A stretch of DNA of 64,000 bases from Roseiarcus sp963820095 (GCA_963820095.1 CAWFZA010000015.1:1-64000), one strand, 5' to 3'; shown: positions 26,372 through 37,100, counted from the stretch's first letter. Program-made: numbers and translations. Notes: generated by a model from the sequence alone, not told the origin.

Positions 26372-27271
26372 TCAGGACGACGCCTTCCCTTGGCCGATCT
26401 CGTGGCGCGCCAGTCCCTCGAGCACGCGCGCCATGCCGGAATGATCCCACGCCGCGCCGCCGGCAGCGACAGCGGCGTTGAAGAGTTCCTGACACGTCGC
26501 CGTGTTCGGCAGGCAGACGCCGAGAGCGCGCGCCCCCTGCAAGGCGAGGTTCAGGTCCTTCTGATGCAGCGCGATGCGGAAGCCCGGCTCGAAATTGCGC
26601 TTGACCATGCGTTCGCCGTGCACCTCGAGGATACGGGATGCGGCAAACCCGCCCATCAAAGCCTGGCGCACCCGGGCCGGATCGGCGCCGGCCTTGGAAG
26701 CGAAGACGAGCGCTTCACTGACAGCCTCGATCGTCAGAGCGACGATGATCTGGTTCGCCACCTTGGTCGTCTGTCCGTCGCCATTGCCGCCGACAAGGGT
26801 GATGTTCTTGCCCATGAGCGCCAAGATCGGCTTGACCCTCTCAAAAGCGCCCTCCGGCCCGCCAACCATGATCGTGAGGCTACCCGCCTTCGCCCCGACC
26901 TCGCCGCCGGAAACCGGCGCGTCGAGATAGTCGCAGCCAAGCGTGTTGATCTTCCTGGCGAATTCCTTGGTGGCGATTGGCGAGATCGAGCTCATGTCGA
27001 TGACGGTCTTGCCCTTCGACAGCCCCTCCGCAACGCCTCCGGCGCCAAAGAGCACTGTCTCGACGTCAGGCGTATCCGGGACCATGGTGATGATCACCTC
27101 GGCCTTCTGGCCGACCTCCTTCCCGTTGGCGCAAGCGACCGCGCCCTTATCGATCAGCTCCTTCGGCGGAGCGCGACGGGTGTGAACAAGAAGCTCATGT
27201 CCACCTTCGAGGATGTGGCCGGCCATCGGGCGCCCCATGATGCCGAGTCCGATGAATCCGATCTTTGCCAT
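26372..27271 (-). CDS. garR: 2-hydroxy-3-oxopropionate (tartronate semialdehyde) reductase
   Basis: NAD(P)H-dependent reductase making D-glycerate from tartronate semialdehyde. The 299-residue protein has the Rossmann motif GFIGLGIMGRPMAGHI, the substrate-binding signature LDAPVSGGEVGAKAGSL and the catalytic Lys in QTTKVANQIIVALTIEA, all typical of beta-hydroxyacid dehydrogenases. GGAGA precedes the ATG. It heads the operon with glycerate kinase and glcDEF. Glyoxylate carboligase, the enzyme between glyoxylate and this step, is not in the window. Close relatives include 3-hydroxyisobutyrate dehydrogenase; the neighbours favour GarR/GlxR. Confidence 0.9.
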   Translation of the reverse strand: MAKIGFIGLGIMGRPMAGHILEGGHELLVHTRRAPPKELIDKGAVACANGKEVGQKAEVIITMVPDTPDVETVLFGAGGVAEGLSKGKTVIDMSSISPIATKEFARKINTLGCDYLDAPVSGGEVGAKAGSLTIMVGGPEGAFERVKPILALMGKNITLVGGNGDGQTTKVANQIIVALTIEAVSEALVFASKAGADPARVRQALMGGFAASRILEVHGERMVKRNFEPGFRIALHQKDLNLALQGARALGVCLPNTATCQELFNAAVAAGGAAWDHSGMARVLEGLARHEIGQGKASS

Positions 27272-27567
27272 CGTTTGCGTCTCCGACCTTAACGAAATCG
27301 CGGTTCACGCTGAACCTCAGCCTGATCGGGGAGAGCCATAGGAGGCTCGCCTTCGTCGCCGCAAGGAGCTTGTCCTGGTAGCCGTTCCACCCTTGTAGCC
27401 GAGTTCGTTGGTCCAGCGGAATACATGCGATCGTCCAGCGCGACGATCCTAGGCTCACCGCAGCCCAAGTGGCCATGTCCATCAGAGTGTGGTTAGACTG
27501 CCGCCGTCAACGAGCCGGCGTCGCGACGATCGGCTGACCTTCGAATCGGAACGTCATAGGAGATGAG

Positions 27568-28950
27568 ATGGAGGCCGCCCAGTCCGACGCCCTGGTGTTT
27601 TTCGGCGCTTCCGGCGATCTCGCCTTCAAACAGATCTTCCCCGCCCTTCTGGGCCTCGTCGGCGACGAAGGCGTCAGCGTTCCTATTGTCGGCGTCGCCA
27701 AGGCGGGCTGGACGGTCGAACAGCTGCGAGGACGAGCCAAGGACAGCATCGAACAGCATGGCGGCGCCGATCCCGCAAAGCTTGACAGGCTTCTGAAACT
27801 TTTGCGGTATGTCGACGGGGATTACAACGATCCGCAGACTTTCGCACGACTGAAGCAAGCGCTCGGCGGCGCCAAGCGGCCGCTGCACTACCTTGCGATT
27901 CCCCCGAGCCTGTTTGGCGTTGTGGTGTCCGCGCTCGCCAAGGCCGGGCTCAACGTCGATGCGCGCCTGGTCGTCGAAAAGCCGTTCGGCCGGGATCTTG
28001 AGTCGGCGCGGGCGCTGAACCGCACGTTGCTCGAGCACTTTCCGGAGGAGTCGATCTTTCGCATTGATCACTATCTGGGCAAGGAGCCGGTCCAGAACAT
28101 CCTCTACACGCGGTTCGCTAATACGATGTTCGAGCCGCTCTGGAACCGCCACTATGTTCGCTGCATCCAGATCACCATGGCGGAAGCGTTCGACGTTCAG
28201 GATCGCGGGAGCTTCTACGACGCTGTCGGCGCGCTGCGCGACGTGGTCCAGAACCACATGCTCCAGGTCCTCTCCAATGTGATGATGGATGCGCCGACCG
28301 GCGAGGAGCATGAGGCGCAACGGGACCAGAAAGCCGCACTGCTCAAGGCCGTTCGTCCGCTGGACGCCGCCAGCCTGGTGCGCGGGCAATATCGCGGCTA
28401 TCGCTCGGTCAAGGGCGTGCGTCCGGATTCGACGACCGAAACCTATGTCGCGGTGAAGCTGTTCGTGGACAGCTGGCGATGGGCGGGAGTGCCGATCTAC
28501 ATCCGCGCCGGCAAGTGCCTGCCTTTGACCGCCGCCGAAGTCATCGTCGAGTTCAAGCCGCCGCCCCGATCGACGTTCGGTGAGAAATTGGATCCTTCAG
28601 CCAATTACATGCGCGCGCGGCTGAGCCCGGACGTAGGCTCCGCAATCGGCCTGCGGATGAAACATCCCGGAGAGCACATGACGGGAGAGAATATGGAGCT
28701 CTCCCTCATGCAACGCGCTGGGTCGGACATGCCTCCGTATCAGCGCCTGCTGGGCGACGCGATGCGCGGCAATAACGAACTGTTCGGACGCGCGGACACG
28801 ATCGACGCCCAGTGGCGTATTGTCGAGCCGATCGTGAAGAGCCCTCCGCCGGTCCAGGAATACGAGCCCGGAACTTGGGGACCCGAGGCCGCCAACGCGC
28901 TCATCGGCGCGGACGGTCCCTGGCGGAATCCCGCGCCGCCCAAGGCGTAG
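27568..28950 (+). CDS. zwf: glucose-6-phosphate 1-dehydrogenase
   Basis: NADP-linked first enzyme of the oxidative pentose phosphate and Entner-Doudoroff routes. 460 residues with the nucleotide motif VFFGASGDLAFKQIFPAL, the VVEKPFGRDL segment, and the active-site signature RIDHYLGKEPVQNILYTRFA holding the catalytic His and Lys. AGGAGATGAG precedes the start. It is divergent from the garR operon across 296 bases, which should hold both promoters. Slightly shorter than enterobacterial Zwf (about 490). No pgl or edd neighbour is present. Confidence 0.95.
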   Translation: MEAAQSDALVFFGASGDLAFKQIFPALLGLVGDEGVSVPIVGVAKAGWTVEQLRGRAKDSIEQHGGADPAKLDRLLKLLRYVDGDYNDPQTFARLKQALGGAKRPLHYLAIPPSLFGVVVSALAKAGLNVDARLVVEKPFGRDLESARALNRTLLEHFPEESIFRIDHYLGKEPVQNILYTRFANTMFEPLWNRHYVRCIQITMAEAFDVQDRGSFYDAVGALRDVVQNHMLQVLSNVMMDAPTGEEHEAQRDQKAALLKAVRPLDAASLVRGQYRGYRSVKGVRPDSTTETYVAVKLFVDSWRWAGVPIYIRAGKCLPLTAAEVIVEFKPPPRSTFGEKLDPSANYMRARLSPDVGSAIGLRMKHPGEHMTGENMELSLMQRAGSDMPPYQRLLGDAMRGNNELFGRADTIDAQWRIVEPIVKSPPPVQEYEPGTWGPEAANALIGADGPWRNPAPPKA

Positions 28951-28981
28951 AGTCCATCGTTCGAATCCCCGCCGACAGCGC

Positions 28982-29569
28982 TCATTTCGATGTGCCGGAT
29001 TGCTTTCCGTTCAGGCCAAGTTCCACCTCTCGCCCACGATTGCCGCGGCGCATGATCTCGGCAAGCTCGGGGCGCTTCTCGAGTTGTCTCGCGTAGATCC
29101 CGGTCGTGGCTGCGATGAGCCGGCCGCGGCGATCGAGAAGCTCATCGGCGAACTCAATCATTCGCGAGTTGGGCCATGCCTGCGGCCTGGTCTGCAACAG
29201 GCGGTCGGCGAGTTCATCCTCCCTTTCGCCAGGATGAGCCTGCGCCAGGATCATCAGCGTGGCCGCCGTCGAGCGCGAGATTCCGGCATGGCAGTGAATG
29301 AGCAAGCCCCCTGCCTCCGCCGCGTCGCGACCGAAAGTCAGAATCGCTTCGACGTCCGGTTTTTGCGGCAAGAGAACGTCAGGATCCGGCTCGATCGCAT
29401 CGTGAAAGCGGAGAGTCGCACGAAAGTGTGGATCGAACGCCGCGAATGCCGGCGGGTCAGGCCATTCCGGGTCAAGAATCGACAGAACATGGGTAACCCC
29501 CCGGCCCTGGTGGCCGATGAGTTCGTCAAGTCCGCAAATAGCGAAGGCGGGGAAGGATGTGGGCTTCAT
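28982..29569 (-). CDS. protein tyrosine / dual-specificity phosphatase
   Basis: 195-residue cysteine phosphatase. The P-loop HCHAGISRST gives the CX5R motif with Cys93 and Arg99, and an Asp near FHDAIEPDPD could be the general acid. THVLSILDPEWPDPP is a typical dual-specificity-like strand and loop. It is convergent with zwf (32 bases between stops) and divergent from the flavin monooxygenase. The substrate may be a phosphoprotein or a phosphorylated small molecule; I cannot tell which. Confidence 0.82.
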   Translation of the reverse strand: MKPTSFPAFAICGLDELIGHQGRGVTHVLSILDPEWPDPPAFAAFDPHFRATLRFHDAIEPDPDVLLPQKPDVEAILTFGRDAAEAGGLLIHCHAGISRSTAATLMILAQAHPGEREDELADRLLQTRPQAWPNSRMIEFADELLDRRGRLIAATTGIYARQLEKRPELAEIMRRGNRGREVELGLNGKQSGTSK

Positions 29570-29699
29570 GGGGACGCCTTAACACGAAAGTGCGCCTGGC
29601 GCTTCTGAGCCTGGCGAAGGGGGCGCGCGTTCAAATAAACTTGATAGGCGCGAATAAGGCAGCCTCCCCGATTCGGGACCGTCCATAAGGAGAAGCGCC

Positions 29700-31229
29700 A
29701 TGAACGAGGAAACCCTGGGGGCGCGAGTCCACGACGAGCGCCCGGCCGTCAGAGCGCCGGACGCGCGTTTCGACGTTCTCATCGTCGGCGCCGGTCTCTC
29801 GGGAATCGGAGCCGCTTGCCACTTGGTTCAAAAGCGCCCGCGGACCACCTTCGCCATCCTCGAAGCGCGAAACGCGATCGGGGGCACATGGGATCTTTTT
29901 CGCTATCCGGGGATTCGTTCGGACTCGGACATGTCGACGTTCGGCTACGCCTTTCGTCCGTGGGACGACAAGAAGGCCATCGCCGATGGCCCCTCCATTC
30001 TGCGCTACCTGGCCGAAACCGCGAAAGCCTATGGGATCGACCGCCACATTCGCTTCGGCTTGAAGGTCGTCCGGGCATCGTGGCGATCCAAGGAAGCCGG
30101 CTGGGCGCTGGACGTTGACGAGGGACACGGCAGGACGGCGGTCTTTTCCTGCAGCTTCCTCATGCTGTGCACGGGCTACTACGAATACGAGGATGGCTAC
30201 ATGCCGGGCTGGCCGGGGATGGAGGCATTCGCTGGCCGCATCGTGCATCCGCAAAAATGGCCGGAGGACTTGGATTACGAGGGGAAGCGGATCGTCGTGA
30301 TCGGTAGCGGCGCGACGGCGGTCACCATCGTTCCGGCGATGGCGGCAAGGGCCTCGCATGTCGTCATGCTGCAGCGATCGCCAACTTATGTCGTGGCTCG
30401 TCCGGTCGAGGAAGCGATCGACAAGCGGCTGAGACAATGGCTTCCGGCGCGGGCGGCGCTCGCCGCCGTGCGATGGAAGAATATTCTGTTGCAGATGTAC
30501 CTTTATCGGCTCTCGCGGCGCAAACCGGCCGCGATGCGGGCGGGGCTCATCAAGCTCGCGCAGGCCGAGCTGGGCCCGGAGCTCGACGCCGCGGAATACT
30601 TCAACCCCCGGTACGAACCTTGGGATCAGCGACTGTGCCTCATCCCCGATGGAGATCTGTTTGCGGCGATGCGCGCGGGCAAGGCGTCGATCGTCAACGG
30701 CGAGATTGAAACCTTCACCCGGCAAGGGCTGCGCCTCGCTTCGGGCCAGGAGGTCGCAGCCGACATCATCATCACCGCGACTGGACTTAAAGTCCGGCTC
30801 ATGGGCGGCGTCGCCATCGAGGTCGACGGCGCGCGAGTCGATATCGCGAGCACGATCGGCTACAAGGGCGCGATGCTCAGCGACATCCCGAATCTGGCGT
30901 CCATTTTCGGCTATACCAACGCCTCCTGGACCCTCAAATCCGACCTGATCGCCGAGTATGTCTGCCGGCTCCTGAGCCATATGGATAGCCGAGGCTACGC
31001 AATCTGCACCCCGCGCCTGGGCGATACCGCGATCGCAGATGAACCGACGCTGCCCCTCACCTCGGGCTATGTCCAGAGAGCGAAGCACCTTTTCTTCAGA
31101 CAGGGGATGAAGAAGCCCTGGCGCTTGAATCAGAACTACGCTCTCGACGTGATGGCCTTGCGCTTTGGCGCGATCGAGGACGGCGCGCTCGAGTTCAGGC
31201 GGCGCGAGCCCGCAAGCCGCGCTGCTTGA
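29700..31229 (+). CDS. flavin-containing monooxygenase, Baeyer-Villiger type
   Basis: FAD- and NADPH-dependent oxygenase, 509 residues. The FAD Rossmann motif is LIVGAGLSGIGAACHL, then GGTWDLFRYPGIRSDSDM, the fingerprint FAGRIVHPQKWP (matching FxGxxxHxxxWP) and the NADPH motif VVIGSGATAVTI. These define class B flavin monooxygenases of the BVMO/FMO group. A Shine-Dalgarno AAGGAG precedes the ATG. The natural substrate (ketone, amine or sulfide) is unknown. A small exported protein follows immediately on the same strand, perhaps co-transcribed. Confidence 0.9.
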   Translation: MNEETLGARVHDERPAVRAPDARFDVLIVGAGLSGIGAACHLVQKRPRTTFAILEARNAIGGTWDLFRYPGIRSDSDMSTFGYAFRPWDDKKAIADGPSILRYLAETAKAYGIDRHIRFGLKVVRASWRSKEAGWALDVDEGHGRTAVFSCSFLMLCTGYYEYEDGYMPGWPGMEAFAGRIVHPQKWPEDLDYEGKRIVVIGSGATAVTIVPAMAARASHVVMLQRSPTYVVARPVEEAIDKRLRQWLPARAALAAVRWKNILLQMYLYRLSRRKPAAMRAGLIKLAQAELGPELDAAEYFNPRYEPWDQRLCLIPDGDLFAAMRAGKASIVNGEIETFTRQGLRLASGQEVAADIIITATGLKVRLMGGVAIEVDGARVDIASTIGYKGAMLSDIPNLASIFGYTNASWTLKSDLIAEYVCRLLSHMDSRGYAICTPRLGDTAIADEPTLPLTSGYVQRAKHLFFRQGMKKPWRLNQNYALDVMALRFGAIEDGALEFRRREPASRAA

Positions 31230-31245
31230 GCCGATGGAGAGGATG

Positions 31246-31584
31246 ATGAAACGCGCAATCCCGCTCGGCGCCCTAGCGATCCTTCTCGCGGGACCCGCAG
31301 TGGCGAAAGACACCCGCTTCTGGAACCTGACGTCGTCGACCGTGAAGTCGCTCGAGCTCGCGCCCGCCGGCGCCTCCGCCTTCGGCCCCAACCAGACCTC
31401 GAACGATCCCGACGGCGAGGTCGACCATGACGAGCGGCTGAAGATCACGGGCGTGGCGACTGGCGGCTACGATGCGCGGCTCAAGCTTGCCGACGGACGC
31501 TCCTGCACGGTGAAGGGACTGCGAATCGAGACCGGCAAGGTGTTCACGATCGAGGAAAAGGATCTCACCGCCTGCTCGCGCTAG
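31246..31584 (+). CDS. small exported protein of unknown function
   Basis: 112-residue protein with a signal peptide (KRAIPLGALAILLAGPAVA) cut near AVAKD, then a beta-rich domain (RFWNLTSSTVKSLELAPAG, DERLKITGV, YDARLKLADGRSCTVKG). Two cysteines may form a disulfide. GGAGAGG precedes tandem ATG codons at 31243 and 31246. It starts 16 bases after the monooxygenase stop. I do not recognise a named family. Confidence 0.7.
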   Translation: MKRAIPLGALAILLAGPAVAKDTRFWNLTSSTVKSLELAPAGASAFGPNQTSNDPDGEVDHDERLKITGVATGGYDARLKLADGRSCTVKGLRIETGKVFTIEEKDLTACSR

Positions 31585-31780
31585 CGCCTCCCGGACGCTC
31601 GCGCACAAGTTTACGCGCCTCAATCATCTCAATGGCCTAAGTGCGCTTTCGCGCAACCTTTTCTGCCCCGCAAGCCAACCTGCTCGGACCGGCCTCAAGC
31701 CCGCTTTCCGGAAGCTCGAGCAATTCCTTTGGAGCGCGCTTGAATATTGTGTCTCGATAATCAGCTTGCTTGTGAATTCT

Positions 31781-32340
31781 CCACCGCCTGAAAAGGCGGT
31801 GGCTTCGAGTTACGGCTCAAAGCCGGATCGGTCCGCCATCCGGCGGACATGGCCGCAACTCAGGTGACATTGAAGTTGTCATCGGGCTCGGGAGGGGTTT
31901 GGTTCTTGATATATTCGACCCACATGTCATCCGTGACGTTGCCGCTGCTCACCACCCAATAGCCCCTCGCCCAAAGATGCTGGCCCCAGTAACGCTTGCG
32001 CAACACGCCGAACTCGCTCAGCAGCTTGTGCGAACTGCGGCCCTTCAAGTGCTGCACAGCGCGCGACACCGACAGGCTCGGAGGGATCGACAGCAGGATG
32101 TGGACATGGTCGCGATTGATCGACCCCGCGTGCACCGCCATTTCATGCGCCCGCGCCGTCTCGCGCAGCAATTCGCGACAGCGAACCCCAACGTCGCCGC
32201 CAAGCACCGGGTAACGATACTTCGTCACCCAGACCAAGTGATACTTGCAGTCCCAGACCGTATGGCCGCCACGCTTGTACGCTTCCATCCAGCCAATCTA
32301 TACCGGACGCGCCCCCATCCAGCCGCCTAAAGGCGTGGGG
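31781..32340 (-). mobile_element. IS200/IS605-family element with terminal hairpins, tnpA only
   Basis: A single HUH transposase is flanked by two subterminal hairpins: CCACCGCCTGAAAAGGCGGTGG at 31781-31802 (8-bp stem) and, at 32313-32340, a stem with CCCCA/TGGGG outside and CGCC/GGCG inside. Such imperfect palindromes are the recognition sites of IS200-type transposases. There is no tnpB or long terminal inverted repeat. The element lies directly upstream of the decayed sarcosine oxidase cluster. Confidence 0.8.
31860..32288 (-). CDS. tnpA: IS200/IS605-family transposase TnpA (Y1, HUH)
   Basis: 142-residue single-strand transposase of the REP/Y1 class. The HUH metal-binding pair is His61/His63 in NRDHVHILLSI, and the nucleophile is probably Tyr126 in WVEYIKNQ. 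The N-terminus HTVWDCKYHLVWVTKYRYPV is characteristic. Length matches intact family members (about 130-155), so it could be active. It nicks and joins the hairpin ends as single-stranded DNA. Confidence 0.93.
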   Translation of the reverse strand: MEAYKRGGHTVWDCKYHLVWVTKYRYPVLGGDVGVRCRELLRETARAHEMAVHAGSINRDHVHILLSIPPSLSVSRAVQHLKGRSSHKLLSEFGVLRKRYWGQHLWARGYWVVSSGNVTDDMWVEYIKNQTPPEPDDNFNVT

Positions 32341-32547
32341 TTTACGGATCCCCTATCGGGGACTTTAAAAATATCAACCAGTTCCTATATCTTCTGCTTT
32401 GCCGGATAGCGGTGGGGAGACCAAATCGCCGCGATCCTGGTGGAGAGTCGCGCAACAAAGTTTAGCCGCCGCCACGAAATTATTCTCGCAATCGCGAGCA
32501 GAAGCGGGCAAGCGTCGCACGCGGATATCACTTGAGGCCCCGCCCAC

Positions 32548-33799
32548 GTGCGATTCTCGTTCATCAACGTCGCGTTGCAGGCGCTTAGGCACAATTCCGG
32601 CTGGCCGGAGCAATGGCGCAATCCTGAGCCGAAGGCGGCCTACGATGCGGTCATCATCGGCGCCGGCGGCCATGGACTCGCAACCGCGTATTACCTCGCC
32701 AAGGAGCATGGCCTGAGCAACGTTGCGGTGCTGGAGAAGGGTTGGCTCGGCGGCGGCAATACCGGCCGCAACACCACGATCATCCGCTCCAACTATCTTT
32801 GGGAGGAATCGGCGGCGCTTTATGAGCACGCCGTGAAGCTGTGGGAGGGCCTGTCTCAGGAGTTGAACTACAACGTGATGTATTCGCCGCGCGGCGTGCT
32901 GATGCTGGCGCACAATACGCATGACGTGCAGGTGGGAAAACGTCACGTCCACGCCAATCGCCTGGCGGGGGTCGACAACGAGTGGCTGACGCCGGAAGAG
33001 GCCAAGGCCTTCTGTCCGATCCTGAACATCGCGCGCGACGTGCGCTATCCGGTTGTCGGCGCGGCGCTGCAAAGGCGAGGCGGCGTCGCGCGACACGACG
33101 CGGTCGCCTGGGGCTATGCGCGCGCGGCGTCGGCGCGTGGCGTCGACATCATCCAGAATTGCGAGGTGACCGGCGATCCGGCGCGACGCTTCCGGCGCTG
33201 TCTCGGGCGTCGAGACGACGCGCGGGGCGATTGCGACCAAGACAATCGGCGTCGTGGCCGCGGGGCATACTTCGGTGGTGATGGCGATGGCCGGCGTCCG
33301 CATGCCGCTTGAAAGCTATCCCTTGCAGGCTCTTGTGTCCGAACCGGTCAAGCCGATGATGCCCTGCGTCGTGATGTCGAACACCATCCACGCCTATATG
33401 TCGCAGTCGGACAAGGGCGAGCTCGTGATCGGCGCCGGCACCGACGCCTATATGTCCTATTCGCAGACCGGCGGCCTGCACATCGCCAATCACACCCTGG
33501 AGGCGATCTGCGAACTCTTCCCTCGCGTTCGCCGCATGCGCATGCTGCGCAACTGGGGCGGCATCGTCGACGTGACGCCGGACCGCTCGCCGATTATCGG
33601 GAAAACACCGGTTCCGGGACTGTTCGTCAATTGCGGCTGGGGCACCGGCGGCTTCAAGGCGACGCCGGGCTCGGGCCATGTCTTCGCGCATACGATCGCC
33701 AGAGGAGAGCCGCATCCGATCGCCGCGCCCTTCACCCTCGATCGTTTTCGCTCCGGCCAACTCATCGACGAAGCCGCCGCCGCAGCGGTCGCGCATTGA
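32548..33799 (+). pseudogene. soxB: sarcosine oxidase beta subunit, copy 1, frameshifted
   Basis: FAD/FMN subunit of tetrameric sarcosine oxidase. It starts at GTG 32548 (RFSFINVALQALRHN) with the FAD motif AVIIGAGGHGLATAYYLAKE and GWLGGGNTGRNTTIIRSN. At about 33176 the frame changes by one base; the continuation (IRRDASGAVSGVETTRGA, GHTSVVMAMAGV, RNWGGIVDVTPDRSPIIG, NCGWGTGGFKA) is complete to the stop at 33799. An intact homologue lies at 58773-60026. This is the first gene of a soxBDAG set with broken B, D and A genes. Confidence 0.85.
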
Positions 33800-33806
33800 G
33801 CCCGCC

Positions 33807-34113
33807 ATGCTGCTGATCGATTGTCCCTATTGCAATATGGCTCGACCGGAGATCGAGTTCGCTTACGGCGGCGAAGCGCATATGGCGCGGCCCGCCGATC
33901 CAAGCTTGCTCAGCGACCAGGCAATGGGCGAACTTCCTTTATTTTCGCTCGAATCCCAAGGGCGTGCTGGCCGAGCGCTGGCGACACGTCCACGGCTGCG
34001 GGCGATTCTTCAATTGCCTGCGCGACACGTTGAGCGACAAGATCATCGCGGTTTACAAGGCGGGCGAGCCTCGGCCGGACGCCGCAAACGAACGCGCCGA
34101 GCCAAGCGAATGA
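33807..34113 (+). pseudogene. soxD: sarcosine oxidase delta subunit, copy 1, frameshifted
   Basis: About 101 residues. The zinc-binding start LLIDCPYCNMARPEIEFAYG is normal, as is HMARPADPSLLSDQ; near 33920 the frame shifts, and the family sequence WANFLYFRSNPKGVLAERWR and GRFFNCLRDTLSDKI follows in the next frame. The stop overlaps the soxA start (ATGA at 34110-34113). The small delta subunit binds zinc and sits between the alpha and beta chains. Confidence 0.82.
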
Positions 34114-37100
34114 GCCAGCCCTTTCGTCTCGCTGGCGGCGGGTCGATCGACCGTTCGCGCCCTCTCGTCTTCACCTTCGACGGCCTCGACTATCAAGGCT
34201 ACGCCGGCGACACGCTGGCATCCGCGCTGATCGCCAATGGCGTGCATCTCACCGGCCGTTCGTTCAAATATCACCGGCCGCGGGGAATCTCTGTCCGCCG
34301 GCGCCGAGGAGCCGAACGCGCTCGTGAGCCTCCACCGCGGGCCCGGCCGAGTCACCCCAAATCTGCGTGCAACCCAGATCGAGCTTTACGATCGCCTTCG
34401 CGCTTCAAGCCAGAAATCGCTGGCCGTCGCTCTCCTTCGACCTTGGCGCGGTCAACGACTTGGTCTCGCCGCTGTTCGGCGCGGGCTTCTACTACAAGGC
34501 CTTCATGGGCCCGAACCTGTTCGGCAAGAACTGGGCATGGAAGCGCGTCTACGAGCCCCTGATCCGCCGCGCCGCGGGCTTGGGCGCCCCTCCGCGCGAA
34601 CCCGATCCTGATCGCTATCAGCGCACATTCGACCATTGCGACGTGCTGATCGTTGGCGGAGGCCCGGCTGGCCTCGCGGCGGCGCTCGCCGCAAGCCAAA
34701 GCCGAGCGCCGGATCGTCGTCTGCGACGAAAACCCTGCGTTCGGCGGCTCGCTCCTCGCTGAGGGCGACGCTCGAGATCGAGGGAAAAAGCGCGCGGCAG
34801 TGGCTTGCGGACGACGCTCGCCGCGTTGGCTCCGCGCCCAACGTGCGGCTGATGACGCGCACGCAGGCCTTCGGCTATTACGCGCAGAATTTTGTCGCGC
34901 TCAATGAGCGCCTCCCCGAAGCCGATCTCATCGCGGATCCCGACCTTCCGCGCGAACGCTTGTGGCAGATGCGGGCGCGCGAGGTGGTGCTGGCGACCGG
35001 CGCAATCGAGCGTCCGCTCGCTCTTTCCGAACAACGACCGCCCCGCCGTGATGCTCGCCGATTCTGCGCGGCGCTACGCCCGCCAATATGGCGCCAAGGT
35101 CGGCGAGCGCGTTGTCGTCGCGACGACGCACGACAGCGCCTACCGCGCCGCGCTCGAGTTGAAGAAGGCGGCCGTCGGCGTCGAGCTGATCGCCGACCTG
35201 CGCCCAGAGGCCGATGGACCGCTGGCGGAGGCCGCGCGAGCCGCCGGCATCGACATCCTTGCCGGCGCCGCAGATCCTCGGCGCCAAAGGCCGCCTGCGA
35301 GTCAACAGCGGTCCGCGTCAGGCATATGGGCAAGGATCGGACGGTCGCCTGCGACGCACTCCTCATGTCGGGCGGATGGACGCCCTCGGTGCACCTGTTC
35401 TCGCAATCGCGAGGCAAGCTGGTGTTCGACGAAGCGCTACAACTGTTCAAACCTGGCGCGTCGGTTCAAAATGAGCGGTCCGCCGGCGCCTGCAATGCGA
35501 CTTTCGATCTTGCGGGTGCGCTCGCCGAGGGCGACGCGGCCGGACGCGCTGCGGCGTCAGCAGCCGGATTTAGCGCGCCAGAAGCCAACACCTATGCCGT
35601 CGGTGGGGTGTTGACGGCGTCGAGCGTCACGCCCCAAGCCGTCACGCCTGGTCCCGTTGACCGGCGCGCGAAAGCCTTCGTCGATTTCCAGAACGACGTT
35701 TGCGCAAAGGATGTGAGCCTGGCGGTGCAGGAGGGCATGCGCTCGATCGAACACATCAAGCGCTACACCACGACCGGCATGGCGACCGATCAGGGGAAGC
35801 TTTCCAACGTCAACGCGCTCGCAATCGCCGCCGCCGAGCTCAGGAAGCCGATTCCCCAAGTGGGCCTCACCACCTTCCGGCCGCCCTACACGCCGGTCAG
35901 CTTCGGCGCCTTCGCCGGGCCCGCGCGCGGCGACCTGTTCGATCCCGTTCGCCGTACGCCCATTCATGAGTGGGCGGCCGAGAACGGCGCCGCCTTCGAG
36001 GATGTGGGGTTGTGGAAACGCGCCTGGTATTTTCCTCAGGCCCGCGAATCGATGCACGACGCCGTTACGCGCGAATGCCGCGCGACTCGCGCCAGCGTCG
36101 GCCTGTTCGATGGCTCTACGCTGGGCAAGATCGAAATCGTCGGTCCCGATGCGGCGGCGTTCCTGGAGCGGATGTACGCCAACGCCTTCCAGAAGCTGGA
36201 GGTCGGGCGTTGCCGCTATGGCCTCATGCTGAGCGAAGCCGGTTTCCTCATGGACGACGGCGTGATCGCGCGCTTGAGGCCTGACCGCTTCCACGTGACG
36301 ACGACGACCGGCGGCGCGCCGCGCGTGCTCGCGCATATGGAGGACTATCTCCAGACCGAGTTCACCGATCTCAGGGTCTGGGCCACTTCGACGACCGAGC
36401 AATGGGCGACGATCGCCGTGCAGGGGCCGCTCGCGCGGGAGACAATCGCGCCCCTTGTTGAAGGCGTGGATCTCTCGAACGGCGCCATGCCGCATATGAG
36501 CTCGCGCGATGCGCGGATCTCAGGCGTTCCTGTCCGCCTCATGCGGGTGAGTTTCACCGGTGAGCTCGGCTACGAGATCAACGTTCCCTCGCACTTCGGC
36601 CGCGCCGCCTGGGAGGCGGTGTGGCGGGAGGTGCAAAAGCACGGCGGCTGCGTCTACGGAACCGAAGCCATGCATGTGATGCGGGCCGAGAAGGGCTATG
36701 TCATTGTCGGTCAGGAGACCGACGGCACGGTAACGCTCGCGGACCTTGGCCTCGAGTGGGCCATTGGCAAAACAAAGAAAGATTTTGTCGGCAAGCGGTC
36801 GCTCGCGCGCCCCGACATGCTGGCGGCGAATCGCAAGCAGCTGGTCGGGCTTCTGACGGACAATCCTGCGATCGCGCTCGAAGAAGGCGCGCAGGTGACG
36901 GAAAGCGCAAGTCCGCCGATTGGCTCTTCCGCGCTTGGGCACGTTACGTCATCCTACGCGAGCGCGACTCTGGGCCGACCGATCGCACTTGCCCTTGTCG
37001 CCGCTGGCCGGTCGCGAATTGGCGCCAAGCTCTACGTACCCATGCCCGGCGGCGCTGTCAGCGTGACGGTCGTGAGCCCGGTTTTTTACGACAAGGAAGG

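Noticed and set aside
27493..28389. 298-codon minus-strand frame opposite zwf
   Set aside because: Antisense shadow of a well-supported gene, with no recognisable domain.
28955..28985. T-loop-like CGTTCGAATCCCCG after zwf, suggesting a tRNA
   Set aside because: No acceptor, D-arm or anticodon arm can be built around it; upstream is zwf coding sequence.
29631..31448. 605-codon minus-strand frame opposite the flavin monooxygenase
   Set aside because: High-GC antisense frame; all motifs (FAD, NADPH, BVMO fingerprint) are on the plus strand.
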